Assembly (NCBI RefSeq): GCF_000373905.1
Contig: NZ_KB892705.1
Span: forward strand, 2,659,458 to 2,723,457
Length of the DNA stretch: 64,000 bases
DNA from: Mycobacterium sp. 155
GTDB lineage: Bacteria; Actinomycetota; Actinomycetes; Mycobacteriales; Mycobacteriaceae
Direction: 5' to 3'
Below are positions 55,699-64,000 of this stretch, piece by piece (position 1 is the first letter of the stretch; every line of letters starts with the position of its first letter). Both the position numbers and the translations under genes were made by a program. Under the pieces are notes generated by a model, which was not told the DNA's origin, ran no database searches, and worked only from the letters and a program-made list of their open reading frames with translations.

Positions 55699-56532
55699 AT
55701 GGCCGAACACGCGCCGATCCACCTCGGTACTCCGGGCGGGGAACCGATCCTGCTGCTGCACCCGTTCCTGCTGTCGCAGAGCGTGTGGAAGTACGTCGCA
55801 CCCCAACTCGCCGAGACCGGCCGCTACGAGGTGTTCGCCCCCACCATGGCCGGCCACCACGGCGGCCCGCATGCGCCGCTGCTGCTCGACGTCGCCACCC
55901 TGGCCGATGATGTCGAGCGTCGCCTGGATCAACTGGGCTGGGGCACCGCACACATCGTCGGAAACTCACTGGGTGGCTGGGTCGCGTTCGAACTGGAACA
56001 CCGCGGCCGCGCCCGGACCCTGACCGGCGTCGCACCCGCGGGCGGCTGGGCCCGGTTTACGCCGGCGAAGTACGAGATCATCGCGAAATTCGTGGCCGGG
56101 TTGCCGATTATGCTGGGCGCCACCCTGTTTGGGCAGCGGCTACTGCGATTGCCCTTCTCCAAGCAGATCGCCTATCTGGCGGTCTGCGCGACGCCCGACG
56201 CCATCACCGACAGCGACCGCCGCGACCTGATCGACGACCTGTCGCATTGCCCAGCGTATTTCAAGCTCATGCTCAAGGCGCTGACCACCGCAGGACTCAT
56301 GGAGATCGCCGATTCCCGCACGCCTACCCACCTGGTGATCTGCGAAAAGGACCGGGTGCTGCCCACACCGCGGTTCACCAGGCATTTCACCAACAGCCTC
56401 GCTGCCGACGCGCTCGTCACGACGTTGGACGGCGTCGGCCACGTGCCGATGTTCGAGGCACCCGATCGCATCACCAAGCTGATCGTCGACTTCGTCGACA
56501 GCCACACCGACCAGGCGCGCGCCACGGGCTAG
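55699..56532 (+). CDS. Alpha/beta-fold hydrolase (Rv3338-like)
   Basis: 277 aa. Strand EPILLLHPFLLSQSVWKYVA, nucleophile elbow GNSLGGWVAFELEHRG (Ser), Asp near CEKDRVLPTPR and His in GVGHVPMFEAPD. Intact here, whereas I recall the M. tuberculosis locus (Rv3337/Rv3338) being split. Substrate unknown. ATG 55699 is used; the open frame reaches further into the xthA promoter. Confidence 0.85.
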   Translation: MAEHAPIHLGTPGGEPILLLHPFLLSQSVWKYVAPQLAETGRYEVFAPTMAGHHGGPHAPLLLDVATLADDVERRLDQLGWGTAHIVGNSLGGWVAFELEHRGRARTLTGVAPAGGWARFTPAKYEIIAKFVAGLPIMLGATLFGQRLLRLPFSKQIAYLAVCATPDAITDSDRRDLIDDLSHCPAYFKLMLKALTTAGLMEIADSRTPTHLVICEKDRVLPTPRFTRHFTNSLAADALVTTLDGVGHVPMFEAPDRITKLIVDFVDSHTDQARATG

Positions 56533-56598
56533 CCCACAGTCAACCGCGCCGCTCGGCTGCAGGCCGCCCTACGGCTGGTCCGCAGTCACCAAACGGGT

Positions 56599-57819
56599 TT
56601 AGCCGGCCAGCGCCCTCTTGAGATGGTCGGCGATGGTCGCCAGGAACGCCTCGCTGGTCTGCCATGCCTGATCCGGACCGATCAGCAACGCGAGGTCCTT
56701 GGTCATCGAACCGCCCTCGACTGTCTCGATGACAACGCGCTCAAGCGTCTCGGCGAAGTGCGCCACCTCGGGGGTGTTGTCCAGCTTGGCCCGGTGTTCC
56801 AGACCGCGGGTCCAGGCGAAAATCGACGCAATCGGGTTGGTGGAGGTCGGCTTACCCTGCTGGAACTGGCGGTAGTGCCGAGTGACGGTGCCATGCGCGG
56901 CCTCGGCCTCGACGATCTTGCCGTCCGGCGTCATCAATACCGAGGTCATCAACCCGAGTGAACCGTAACCCTGTGCGACGGTGTCGGATTGGACGTCACC
57001 GTCGTAATTCTTGCACGCCCAGACGTAGCCGCCCTCCCACTTCAGGCAGGAGGCCACCATGTCGTCGATCATGCGGTGCTCGTAGGTCAGACCGCGCTTG
57101 TCGAATTCTTCCTTGAACTCGTCATCGAAGATGCGCTGGAACTCGTCCTTGAACATCCCGTCGTAGCCTTTGAGGATGGTGTTCTTGGTCGACAGGTAGA
57201 CGGGGTAATCCTGTTGCAGCCCATAGGAAAACGACGCGCGGGCGAAATCCTGGATGGACTTGCGGAAGTTGTACATGCCCATGATGACGCCACCGCACTC
57301 CGGGATGTGCACCACCTCGTGCACCAGCGGTTCACTGCCGTCATCAGGGGTGAACGTCACGGTGAACGTTCCGGGCTTGTCCACCTTGGTGTTGAAGGCC
57401 CGATACTGGTCGCCGAACGCGTGGCGACCGATGATGATCGGCTTGGTCCAGCCCGGGACCAGCCGCGGCACGTTCTCGATCACAATCGGTGCGCGGAAGA
57501 TAGTGCCGCCGAGGATGTTCCGGATCGTGCCGTTGGGCGAGAGCCACATCTTCTTGAGGTTGAACTCTTTGACCCGAGCCTCATCAGGGGTGATGGTCGC
57601 GCATTTGACGCCGACACCGTGCCGCTTGATGGCGTTGGCCGCGTCGATGGTGACCTGGTCGTCGGTGGCGTCGCGGTGTTGGATGCCGAGGTCGTAGTAG
57701 TCCAGGTCGATGTCGAGGTACGGCAGGATCAGCTGGTCCTTGATCATCTGCCAGATGATGCGGGTCATCTCGTCACCGTCGAGTTCGGCAACGGTGCCTT
57801 CGACTTTGATCTTGGACAT
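56599..57819 (-). CDS. icd: NADP-dependent isocitrate dehydrogenase (eukaryotic-like Icd1)
   Basis: 406 aa. Oxidative decarboxylation of isocitrate to 2-oxoglutarate in the TCA cycle. The N-terminus [19 protein letters not shown], the [16 protein letters not shown] isocitrate loop, [20 protein letters not shown] and [13 protein letters not shown] define the homodimeric NADP type, orthologue of Rv3339c. ATG 57819 (MSKIKVEG) is used; the frame runs 17 codons further. Confidence 0.96.
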   Translation of the reverse strand: MSKIKVEGTVAELDGDEMTRIIWQMIKDQLILPYLDIDLDYYDLGIQHRDATDDQVTIDAANAIKRHGVGVKCATITPDEARVKEFNLKKMWLSPNGTIRNILGGTIFRAPIVIENVPRLVPGWTKPIIIGRHAFGDQYRAFNTKVDKPGTFTVTFTPDDGSEPLVHEVVHIPECGGVIMGMYNFRKSIQDFARASFSYGLQQDYPVYLSTKNTILKGYDGMFKDEFQRIFDDEFKEEFDKRGLTYEHRMIDDMVASCLKWEGGYVWACKNYDGDVQSDTVAQGYGSLGLMTSVLMTPDGKIVEAEAAHGTVTRHYRQFQQGKPTSTNPIASIFAWTRGLEHRAKLDNTPEVAHFAETLERVVIETVEGGSMTKDLALLIGPDQAWQTSEAFLATIADHLKRALAG

Positions 57820-58017
57820 GTGAGCCCGCACCCTCCTGCTCCTCGAATGTCTCTCGCGGCCACCATACAAGGGGGCTCACCCTGCTGACGTGCCCACTTT
57901 CGCTACCGACGAGTAGGTTGGTGACCCGGACTGAAACATGTTCAGCAACGCTCGGAGCCGACCCGCCAGATCAAACCACTTGGCTCTGACCCGCGATCAT
58001 GCGATACCCTTTATCTC
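57820..58017. other. icd/metC divergent region before the riboswitch
   Basis: About 200 bp holding the promoters of icd and of the SAM-IV leader. I cannot fix either hexamer with confidence. No gene seen. Confidence 0.5.
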
Positions 58018-58137
58018 GGTCATGAGTGCCAGCGATAAGCCCCGGCTTGCTGGCCGGCAACCCTCCAACCGCGGTGGGGTGCCCCGGGTGATGACCAGGT
58101 TGAGTAGCCGTCGCCGGCTGCAAGGCAAGCGCGGGTC
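58018..58137 (+). ncRNA. SAM-IV riboswitch upstream of metC
   Basis: The segment closely matches the SAM-IV aptamer known from Mycobacterium upstream of this gene: GGTCATGAGTGCCAGCG, the helix around GGCTTGCTGGCCGGCAACC, GGTGGGGTGCCCCGGGTGA, TGACCAGGTTGAGTAGCCG and a closing GCGGGTCC. It binds S-adenosylmethionine and turns off metC-metX expression when SAM is abundant. Confidence 0.92.
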
Positions 58138-58174
58138 CGAAGGTACGGGCCCCCAGAGAGACAGGGAAATCCTG

Positions 58175-58255
58175 ATGGAGGCCACCCATGTGTTGTCGTC
58201 CGTGAACTGTTCCGTCCGTTTGCCGTCTTGTACGTGTAGGCACGACGCCCGGTAG
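58175..58255 (+). CDS. Possible Cys-containing leader peptide between riboswitch and metC
   Basis: 26-codon frame from ATG 58175 with three Cys codons (NCSVRLPSCTC). A nested mini-ORF at 58188-58205 reads Met-Cys-Cys-Arg-Pro-stop. Both end before the metC ribosome-binding site. Cys-rich uORFs act as cysteine-responsive attenuators in mycobacteria; translation here is unproven. Confidence 0.3.
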   Translation: MEATHVLSSVNCSVRLPSCTCRHDAR

Positions 58256-58289
58256 CCGATTCACCCCGACTTCATAGGAGATACCGACG

Positions 58290-59615
58290 ATGACCACACC
58301 TGACGCCTGGTCATTCGAGACCAAGCAGATCCACGCAGGTCAAACGCCTGACAGCACCACCAACGCCCGGGCACTGCCCATCTACCAGACCACGTCGTTC
58401 ACATTCCGCGACACCGACCACGCCGCGGCGCTGTTCGGGCTGACCGAGCCGGGCAACATCTACACCCGGATGATGAACCCGACCACCGACGTGGTCGAGC
58501 AACGCGTCGCAGCCCTTGAAGGCGGCGTCGCCGCGCTGTTCCTGTCCTCCGGACAGGCCGCCTCGACGTTCGCGATCCTGAACCTGGCCGGGGTGGGCGA
58601 TCACATCGTGTCATCCCCGCGGCTGTACGGCGGCACCTACAACCTGTTCCACTACACGCTGCGCAAGCTCGGTATCGAGGTCAGCTTCGTGGAGAACCCC
58701 GACGACCTGGCCTCGTGGCGGGCCGCCGTCAAACCCAACACCAAGGCCCTCTTCGCCGAGAGCATCTCGAACCCCCAAATAGACGTGTTCGACATCCCCA
58801 ATGTCGCGGCCATCGCCCACGACAACGGCGTCCCCCTCATCATCGACAACACCATCGCCACCCCGTACTTGATCCAGCCGATCGCCCACGGCGCCGACAT
58901 CGTGGTGCACTCGGCCACCAAGTACCTGGGCGGGCACGGTTCGGCGATCGCAGGCGTCATCGTCGACGGCGGCAGCTTCGACTGGACGGCAAGCGGACGC
59001 TTTCCCGGGTTCACTCAGCCGGACCCCAGCTACCACGGTGTGGTGTTCGCCGACCTCGGTGCACCGGCCTTTGCGCTCAAGGCGCGGGTGCAGCTGCTAC
59101 GTGATTTGGGGAGTGCCGCGGCACCCTTTAACGCCTTCCTCATCGCGCAGGGATTGGAAACACTGTCACTGCGCGTTGAACGCCACGTGTCCAACGCTCA
59201 GAAGGTTGCCGAGCATCTCGCCGGGCACCCGGATGTGATCTCGGTGAACTACGCCGGGCTGCCCACTTCCCCCTGGTACGAGCTGGGCCGCAAACTCGCT
59301 CCGAAGGGCACCGGCGCGGTGCTTGCCTTCGAGCTGGCGGGCGGTGTCGAAGCCGGCAAGGCCTTCGTCAACGCGCTGACCCTGCACAGTCACGTCGCCA
59401 ACATCGGCGACGTACGCTCCCTGGTCATCCACCCGGCCTCGACCACCCACCAGCAGCTCAGCCCTCAGGAGCAGCTGGCTAGCGGTGTCACTCCCGGACT
59501 GGTGCGCCTCGCCGTCGGCCTCGAGGGCATCGACGACATCCTGGCCGACCTGGATCAGGGTTTCGCTGCCGCCCACCCGTTCCGCGACGCCGACCAGGCC
59601 CCGGCGACGGTGTGA
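58290..59615 (+). CDS. metC: O-acetylhomoserine sulfhydrylase (MetY activity; Rv3340)
   Basis: 441 aa Cys/Met-metabolism PLP enzyme. PLP lysine in VVHSATKYLGGHGSAIAG; YTRMMNPTTDVVEQRVAALEGG and SSGQAASTFAILN bind the cofactor. Makes homocysteine from O-acetylhomoserine and sulfide. Named metC in M. tuberculosis, but the family is that of metY. AGGAGA lies before the ATG. Controlled by the SAM-IV riboswitch; metX follows after 18 bp. Confidence 0.94.
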   Translation: MTTPDAWSFETKQIHAGQTPDSTTNARALPIYQTTSFTFRDTDHAAALFGLTEPGNIYTRMMNPTTDVVEQRVAALEGGVAALFLSSGQAASTFAILNLAGVGDHIVSSPRLYGGTYNLFHYTLRKLGIEVSFVENPDDLASWRAAVKPNTKALFAESISNPQIDVFDIPNVAAIAHDNGVPLIIDNTIATPYLIQPIAHGADIVVHSATKYLGGHGSAIAGVIVDGGSFDWTASGRFPGFTQPDPSYHGVVFADLGAPAFALKARVQLLRDLGSAAAPFNAFLIAQGLETLSLRVERHVSNAQKVAEHLAGHPDVISVNYAGLPTSPWYELGRKLAPKGTGAVLAFELAGGVEAGKAFVNALTLHSHVANIGDVRSLVIHPASTTHQQLSPQEQLASGVTPGLVRLAVGLEGIDDILADLDQGFAAAHPFRDADQAPATV

Positions 59616-59633
59616 GAACGTGAGAAACGCATC

Positions 59634-60776
59634 GTGACGATCACCGAAACAACCACCATGCTCCCTGGTCTTCCACCTGCCGCCCTGCCCGCCGAGGGCG
59701 AGCTGGGCGTGGTCAACATCGGCGCGCTGCGCCTGGAGAACGGCACTATCCTGCCCGATGTCACCATCGCAGTGCAGCGGTGGGGCGAATTGTCTCCCAC
59801 CCGCGACAACGTCGTGGTCGTGCTGCACGCGTTGACCGGAGACTCCTACATCACGGGTCCGGCCGGCCCCCACCACCCGACACCGGGCTGGTGGGACGGC
59901 GTCGTGGGCCCGGGTGCCCCGATCGACACCGACCGCTGGTGCGCGATCTCGACCAATGTGCTGGGCGGCTGCCGCGGTTCCACCGGCCCCGGCTCCCTTG
60001 CCCCCGACGGAAAGCCTTGGGGCTCAAGGTTTCCCCAGATCACCATTCGCGATCAGGTGGAGGCCGACCGGGCCGCGCTGGCAGCGCTCGGTATCACCAG
60101 GGTCGCGGCGGTGGTCGGCGGCTCGATGGGCGGGGCCCGCGCGCTGGAATGGCTGGTCGGCCATCCCGACGAGGTCAGCGCCGGTCTCGTGTTGGCGGTC
60201 GGGGCGCGGGCGACCGCAGACCAGATCGGCACCCAGAGCAGTCAGGTCGCCGCGATCAAGACCGATCCCGACTGGCAGGGCGGCGACTATTACGGCACGG
60301 GCCGCGAACCCATGACCGGTATGGAGATCGCGCGGCGATTTGCGCACCTCACCTACCGCGGCGAAGAGGAGCTGGACTCCCGGTTCCGCAACGACCCGCA
60401 GGCCGACGAGGACCCGGTCACCGGCGGTCGCTACAGCGTGCAGAGCTACCTGGAGTACCAGGGCGGCAAGCTCGCCGCCCGATTCGATCCCGGAACCTAT
60501 GTGGTGCTCTCCGACGCGCTGTCCAACCACGATGTCGGCCGGGGCCGCGGCGGGGTCCGGGCCGCACTGCAGGGTTGCCCGGTACCGGTGGTGGTCGGCG
60601 GAATCACTTCCGACCGGCTCTATCCGATCCGCCTGCAAGAGGAACTGGCCGAGCTGCTGCCCGGTTGCCACGAGCTGGACGTCGTCGACTCGGAGTACGG
60701 GCACGACGGCTTCCTGGTCGAGACCGAGGTGGTCGGCAAGCTGGTCCGCCGGACGCTGGAGCTGATACCGAGGTGA
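59634..60776 (+). CDS. metX: Homoserine O-acetyltransferase (metA/metX; Rv3341)
   Basis: 380 aa alpha/beta-hydrolase-fold transferase. Nucleophile Ser in [14 protein letters not shown], catalytic His in YGHDGFLVE, and the family segment [15 protein letters not shown]. Acetylates homoserine with acetyl-CoA to supply metC. GTG start at 59634 after GAGAA. Operon metC-metX-methyltransferase. Confidence 0.95.
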   Translation: MTITETTTMLPGLPPAALPAEGELGVVNIGALRLENGTILPDVTIAVQRWGELSPTRDNVVVVLHALTGDSYITGPAGPHHPTPGWWDGVVGPGAPIDTDRWCAISTNVLGGCRGSTGPGSLAPDGKPWGSRFPQITIRDQVEADRAALAALGITRVAAVVGGSMGGARALEWLVGHPDEVSAGLVLAVGARATADQIGTQSSQVAAIKTDPDWQGGDYYGTGREPMTGMEIARRFAHLTYRGEEELDSRFRNDPQADEDPVTGGRYSVQSYLEYQGGKLAARFDPGTYVVLSDALSNHDVGRGRGGVRAALQGCPVPVVVGGITSDRLYPIRLQEELAELLPGCHELDVVDSEYGHDGFLVETEVVGKLVRRTLELIPR

Positions 60777-60778
60777 GC

Positions 60779-61504
60779 ATGTCGAGCCAGCAACGTTCCC
60801 TATCGTTCGGCTCTGAAGCCGCCGCCTACGAACGCGGCCGCCCGTCATACCCACCGGAAGCGATCGACTGGTTGTTGCCCACCGGTGCGCACGACGTGCT
60901 CGACCTGGGTGCGGGCACCGGCAAGCTCACCACCCGGCTCGTCGAACGCGGCCTGAATGTTATTGCCGTGGACCCGATTCCGGAGATGCTCGAGCTGCTG
61001 ACGAACTCGCTGCCGGACACCCCGGCGCTGCTGGGCACCGCCGAGGAAATCCCGTTGGCGGATAACAGCGTCGACGCCGTGCTCGTGGCCCAGGCCTGGC
61101 ACTGGTTCGATACGGAGCGGGCAGTGGCCGAGGTGAGCCGGGTGCTGCGCCCGGGCGGGCGGCTGGGTCTGGTGTGGAACACCCGCGACGAGCGAATGGG
61201 CTGGGTCAAGGACCTGGGGCAGATCATCGGTCACGAGAACGACCCGTTCAACCATGAGGTCACGCTGCCCGCGCCGTTCGCCGATACCGAACGCCAACAG
61301 GTCGAGTGGACGAGTTATCTGACGCCACAAGCACTCATCGACCTTGTGGCCTCACGTAGCTACTGCATCACCTCGCCCGAACAGGTGCGCACGCGCACGC
61401 TGGGCCAAGTGCGCGAACTGCTGGCCACGCACCCCGCGCTGGCCAACAGCACGGGCTTGGCACTGCCGTACGTGACGGTGTCCATCCGGTCGACTCTGCC
61501 CTGA
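60779..61504 (+). CDS. Class I SAM-dependent methyltransferase (Rv3342)
   Basis: 241 aa. Motif I VLDLGAGTGKLTTRL, VIAVDPIPEML, NSVDAVLVAQAWHWFD and VLRPGGRLGLVWNTRDE are those of small-molecule methyltransferases. Start either ATG 60779 or GTG 60773, the latter overlapping the metX stop; both imply coupling. The partner substrate is unknown. As a SAM consumer it shares the SAM-IV leader transcript. Confidence 0.9.
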   Translation: MSSQQRSLSFGSEAAAYERGRPSYPPEAIDWLLPTGAHDVLDLGAGTGKLTTRLVERGLNVIAVDPIPEMLELLTNSLPDTPALLGTAEEIPLADNSVDAVLVAQAWHWFDTERAVAEVSRVLRPGGRLGLVWNTRDERMGWVKDLGQIIGHENDPFNHEVTLPAPFADTERQQVEWTSYLTPQALIDLVASRSYCITSPEQVRTRTLGQVRELLATHPALANSTGLALPYVTVSIRSTLP

Positions 61505-61548
61505 CCGAGTGAGGAAGACCAGCGCAAGATCGTCGGCGTCGTCTGCAG

Positions 61549-61689
61549 TCAAATGAGGCGATCGACGGCGCCGGCGTCCTCGGCACCGAACCACCGCTGC
61601 AGTGCGCCGGTCAACCCAGTGTCCTCGAATCCGTCTGCAGCCCAGGCGACATAGCCGTCAGGGCGGATCAACAGGGCGAGGTCCACAGC
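61549..61689 (-). pseudogene. C-terminal remnant of an FAD-dependent aromatic monooxygenase
   Basis: 46 codons to a stop: LALLIRPDGYVAWAADG is the classical C-terminal FAD-contact motif of PheA/TfdB/rifampicin-type monooxygenases. No start or remaining body exists upstream (to the right), where unrelated fragments follow. Stretch 61690-61783 on the same strand has another short coding-like piece (FIGKYEALAYRQVERMRR) in a different frame that I cannot place. Confidence 0.75.
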
Positions 61690-61778
61690 GGCTCTCCGGG
61701 CGGGCGCGCAGCAGTTCGATACTGCGGCGCATACGCTCGACCTGCCGGTAGGCCAGCGCTTCGTACTTGCCGATGAAG

Positions 61779-62235
61779 TGCATCGTCAAAATCGTCTCGC
61801 ACACAACGGGTCCCATCATCGAAGTCGGCGCCGGGGACGGCGCGCTGACGGTGCCGATGGAGCACCTCGGGCGGCCACTGACGGCCGTCGAGATCGACCG
61901 CCGGCGAGCCGAGCTACTGGCTCACCGCACCACAGCCGATGTCGTAGCCGCCGACTTCCTGCACTACCGGCTGCCACACACCCCACACGGGCGTCGCGAC
62001 GATGACCGCGCAGTGGTGGCCGTGGTTTGAATTCGGCTTGGCTCGAAGGGTTTCCGCGGATGCGTTCCGCCCGAGCCCCAGCGTGGAAGCCGGGTTGCCG
62101 ACCATCACGCGCCGGCGGGAATCACTGATCGACGCTGCGGACCGTCGCCGCTATCAGGCGCTGGTCCATGCAGTGTTCACCGGACGGGGACGCGGCATGG
62201 CGCAGATCCTGCGCCACCGAGTGAACCGGAAATGA
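61779..62235 (+). pseudogene. erm 23S rRNA methyltransferase remnant, internally deleted
   Basis: Two pieces match mycobacterial Erm(38)/Erm(39): first IVKIV through GPIIEVGAGDGALTVPMEH to ADFLHYRLPHTPH (61782-61989, motif I and SAM-binding acidic loop), then MTAQWWPWFEFGLARRVSAD to FTGRGRGMAQILR (62002-62235). The N-terminus is missing, and about 40 codons including the catalytic NLPF motif are lost at about 61989, with a frame change. It cannot encode an active A2058 methyltransferase. Confidence 0.85.
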
Positions 62236-62528
62236 CTGTATTACAACGGAATTTACCCATCATCTCTTCCGCGCGAGCTCACCGCGGCGCAGTCGCCGCT
62301 ATTTCGGTACCCGACTGGCGAGGTCATTTCGATGTCGAGCCAGCGGACCCGGTCACCGAGATTCACACCAAGGACAAATTCCGCGATGCTTTTGTCCCTG
62401 GTGTGAATCTCGGTGCCGCCCGCAACCGATAGCCCAGCAGATCGACGAATATCGTTGATGATACGAGTGATTCGTGAGTTTCGGTGAGGCCCCCGAATTT
62501 GTCGGACCCTTCTGTGATGATTGGTGTT
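62236..62528. other. Gap with long palindrome, no gene
   Basis: About 290 bp between the erm remnant and the DUF222 remnant. The only clear structure is the inverted repeat at 62354-62415. Confidence 0.7.
62354..62415. repeat. Long intergenic palindrome
   Basis: 25-nt arms 62354-62378 and 62391-62415 pair with a single mismatch around a 12-nt loop (CACCGAGATTCACACC against GGTGTGAATCTCGGTG). It would form a very stable hairpin; role unknown, perhaps terminator or miniature repeat. Confidence 0.85.
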
Positions 62529-63522
62529 ATGTCTTCGACGGCAACATCTTTCGCTGCTGGGGTGAGTCCTGTGCAGCGGGTGGAGGGGTTGTTCGAGGAG
62601 CTGGCGGAGCTGGTTGGTCAACGCAACGCGATCGACGGCCGCATCGTGGACATCGTCGCCGAACTGGATCGCGACGAATTGTGCGGCGCCACCGGCGCCC
62701 GATCGATCACAGCTTTGGTGGCCTGGAAGACCGGTGTCACCCCGCACAACGCCGAAACAATGGTGGCAGTCGCACGCCGCCTCGAGGGGTTCCCACTCTG
62801 CGCCGAAGGGATGCGGGAGGGCCGGTTGTCGCTGGATCAGGTGGGGGTGATCGCCGAACGCGCCGCCGACGGTTCCGATGCGCATTATGCGGAGTTGGCG
62901 GCGGTGGCCACTGTTGCCCAGTTGCGTACGGCGGTCAAACTCGAACCCCGCCCCGCCCCTGATCCAGATCCCGAACCGGATCCCAAACGCGCGTTCCGCA
63001 AAGAGGTTCACGACGACTGCACGACCTACCGGATCACCCTGCCGCGCGACGAGGCAGCGACAGTCGATGCTGCGATGCAGTCGCATCACGACGCGTTGAT
63101 CGCGCAGTGGAAGCGTGACCACGAGGATGCCGACCAGGCATCGGAGCAGGCACCGCCGTTCCCCGGCACCGTGGATGCATTGATGAGCCTGATCGAGGCC
63201 GGCTGGGACACCGACGTGGCGCGCCGCCCACATGGGCAGCACACCACGGTGGTGGTGCACGTCGACCTCGACCGCGACGGTGCGAAACCGGTCGCCTCAC
63301 TGCACCTCGGGCCGGTGTTGTCCGATGAGGAACGCCGCTTCCTGTCCTGTGATGCGAGCTGTGAGGTGTGGTTTGAACGGCACGGGCGGGTGATCGGTGC
63401 GGGGCGTAGTACGCGGCAGGTCAGTCGCCGGTTGCGCCGGGTGTTGGAGGCATCGGGATCGGTGCTGTGTGGTGCCCGGCTGCGGCGCCACCCGCGGTCT
63501 GCACGCTCATCACCTGCAGCAT
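62529..63522 (+). pseudogene. DUF222/HNH (13E12-type) gene, frameshifted and interrupted
   Basis: The DUF222 domain reads cleanly from ATG 62529 (MSSTATSFAAGV) to about 63452. The HNH module then continues one frame over: RDRCCVVPGCGATRGLHAHH, as if the T at 63453 were inserted. HNH homology stops dead after HHLQH at 63522, where the intron-like sequence begins. In the unshifted frame the ORF ends at 63533 with a nonsense tail. Distantly related to the intact gene at 9935. Confidence 0.85.
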
Positions 63523-64000
63523 GTGCGCCGTGAGGCGCGTGTATTCCGATCGGAGGTGAGAGACCTCCGATGTTCGGCCGTCACAGCGGTCGGATGAAAG
63601 CTGAGGGCAGCTGAATCTCGTAGGGATCGAGAGGGATTCGGTGGCAAGCGGCCCTGACAAAACCACGGCGGGTCAGTACTGCCAGATGACATGGCGCGTG
63701 GTGAGCAAGGTGAGAGGGCATACGTGAGGAACCAGTGTCGGAATCCTCGTTAGGTGGAACCGGTCTGCAAATCTGGCGGATATCGGACCGGTGTTGTGGT
63801 GCACGCGGAAGTGGTGTATCGGACGCGTCCGTTGCCTGTCCCGGCCAGGGGTGGGCAGCAGCCGGTGGGGAATTGTCTGTGGCGTACCTACCGGGGCCAT
63901 CGGGGTAAAGCTGGGTGCCGGCCTCACCAATCGGATACATGTGAACACGGGAACCATTCGGGTGCTTCCCTTCCCGCGTCCCGGCCAGGGGTGCGGCGGG
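63523..64000 (+). mobile_element. Putative 5' part of a group II intron (continues past the window)
   Basis: Starts with GTGCG, the group II 5' consensus, exactly where the HNH coding match is lost. No long ORF, but many strong stems: GCGCC-GTGA-GGCGC at 63526; ATCGGAGGT/ACCTCCGAT near 63547; GAGGA...TCCTC and ACCGGTC...GACCGGT further on. Several stretches recall domain I of actinobacterial group II introns. The reverse transcriptase/maturase would lie to the right of base 64000, so identity is not proven. Confidence 0.6.

Noticed and set aside
59780..60778. N-terminal extension of the methyltransferase across metX
   Set aside because: Out-of-frame reading of metX; the methyltransferase homology starts at about 60779.
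61750..61800. Frame reading GQRFVLADEVHRQ that resembles an Erm N-terminus
   Set aside because: Short and in another frame, and the same bases read plausibly on the minus strand. Not enough to extend the erm remnant.
62236..63260. 335-codon minus-strand frame across the palindrome and DUF222 remnant
   Set aside because: Antisense shadow; it crosses a perfect hairpin and shows no domain.

Overview
The window is high-GC actinobacterial DNA from a fast-growing mycobacterium (Mycolicibacterium type). Gene content and order follow the Mycobacterium tuberculosis Rv3296-Rv3342 stretch: lhr, nei, glpD2, lpdA, amiA1/amiB1, deoD, pmmB, upp, add, deoA, cdd, sdhCDAB, sigJ, Rv3329, dacB1, sugI, nagA, trpS, icd and metC/metX are all recognisable. 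Lineage-specific genes sit between them. Family assignments rest on motifs and remembered orthologues; no database search was run.

Region by region. 1-9.6 kb: a cytochrome P450 cut by the left edge and facing a TetR gene, then helicase Lhr, DNA glycosylase Nei and a KimA-type potassium transporter carrying an extra OB-fold-like tail. 9.6-11.9 kb: a DUF222/HNH (13E12-type) gene and an acetyltransferase, with a degenerate partial duplication upstream. 12-15 kb: a DesA3-type desaturase and its flavin/iron-sulfur reductase, divergent from a FabR/DesT-like TetR regulator. 15-26 kb: secreted GH2 glycosidase, RluA-family synthase, glpD, lpdA, a DUF559 gene framed by 65-bp inverted repeats, amiA1/amiB1 and deoD. 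26-36 kb: AbrB-family membrane protein, MarR, pmmB, upp, a three-gene set resembling ESX substrates with a C40 peptidase, an internally duplicated Rv3311-like protein, then add, deoA and cdd (nucleoside salvage). 36-39.5 kb: succinate dehydrogenase. 39.5-41.2 kb: an ECF41 unit, SigJ plus a carboxymuconolactone-decarboxylase-like protein with a textbook ECF41 promoter. 41-47 kb: Lrp/aminotransferase, DacB1, and a hydrolase/TetR pair. 46.4-51.8 kb: a complete GlcNAc catabolic operon with its GntR regulator and two operators. 51.7-57.8 kb: nitronate monooxygenase-like, YihY, TrpS, XthA, hydrolase, Icd. 58-61.5 kb: SAM-IV riboswitch, metC, metX, methyltransferase. 61.5-64 kb: a gene graveyard with a flavin monooxygenase tail, an internally deleted erm remnant, a long palindrome, and a frameshifted DUF222/HNH gene interrupted by what looks like the 5' end of a group II intron.

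Many genes share a TAnnnT hexamer 6-9 nt before the start codon, consistent with the leaderless transcription common in mycobacteria. Start choices use that pattern, Shine-Dalgarno-like sequence, 4-nt overlaps and family length. Most intergenic gaps are under 100 bp; longer ones are described individually.
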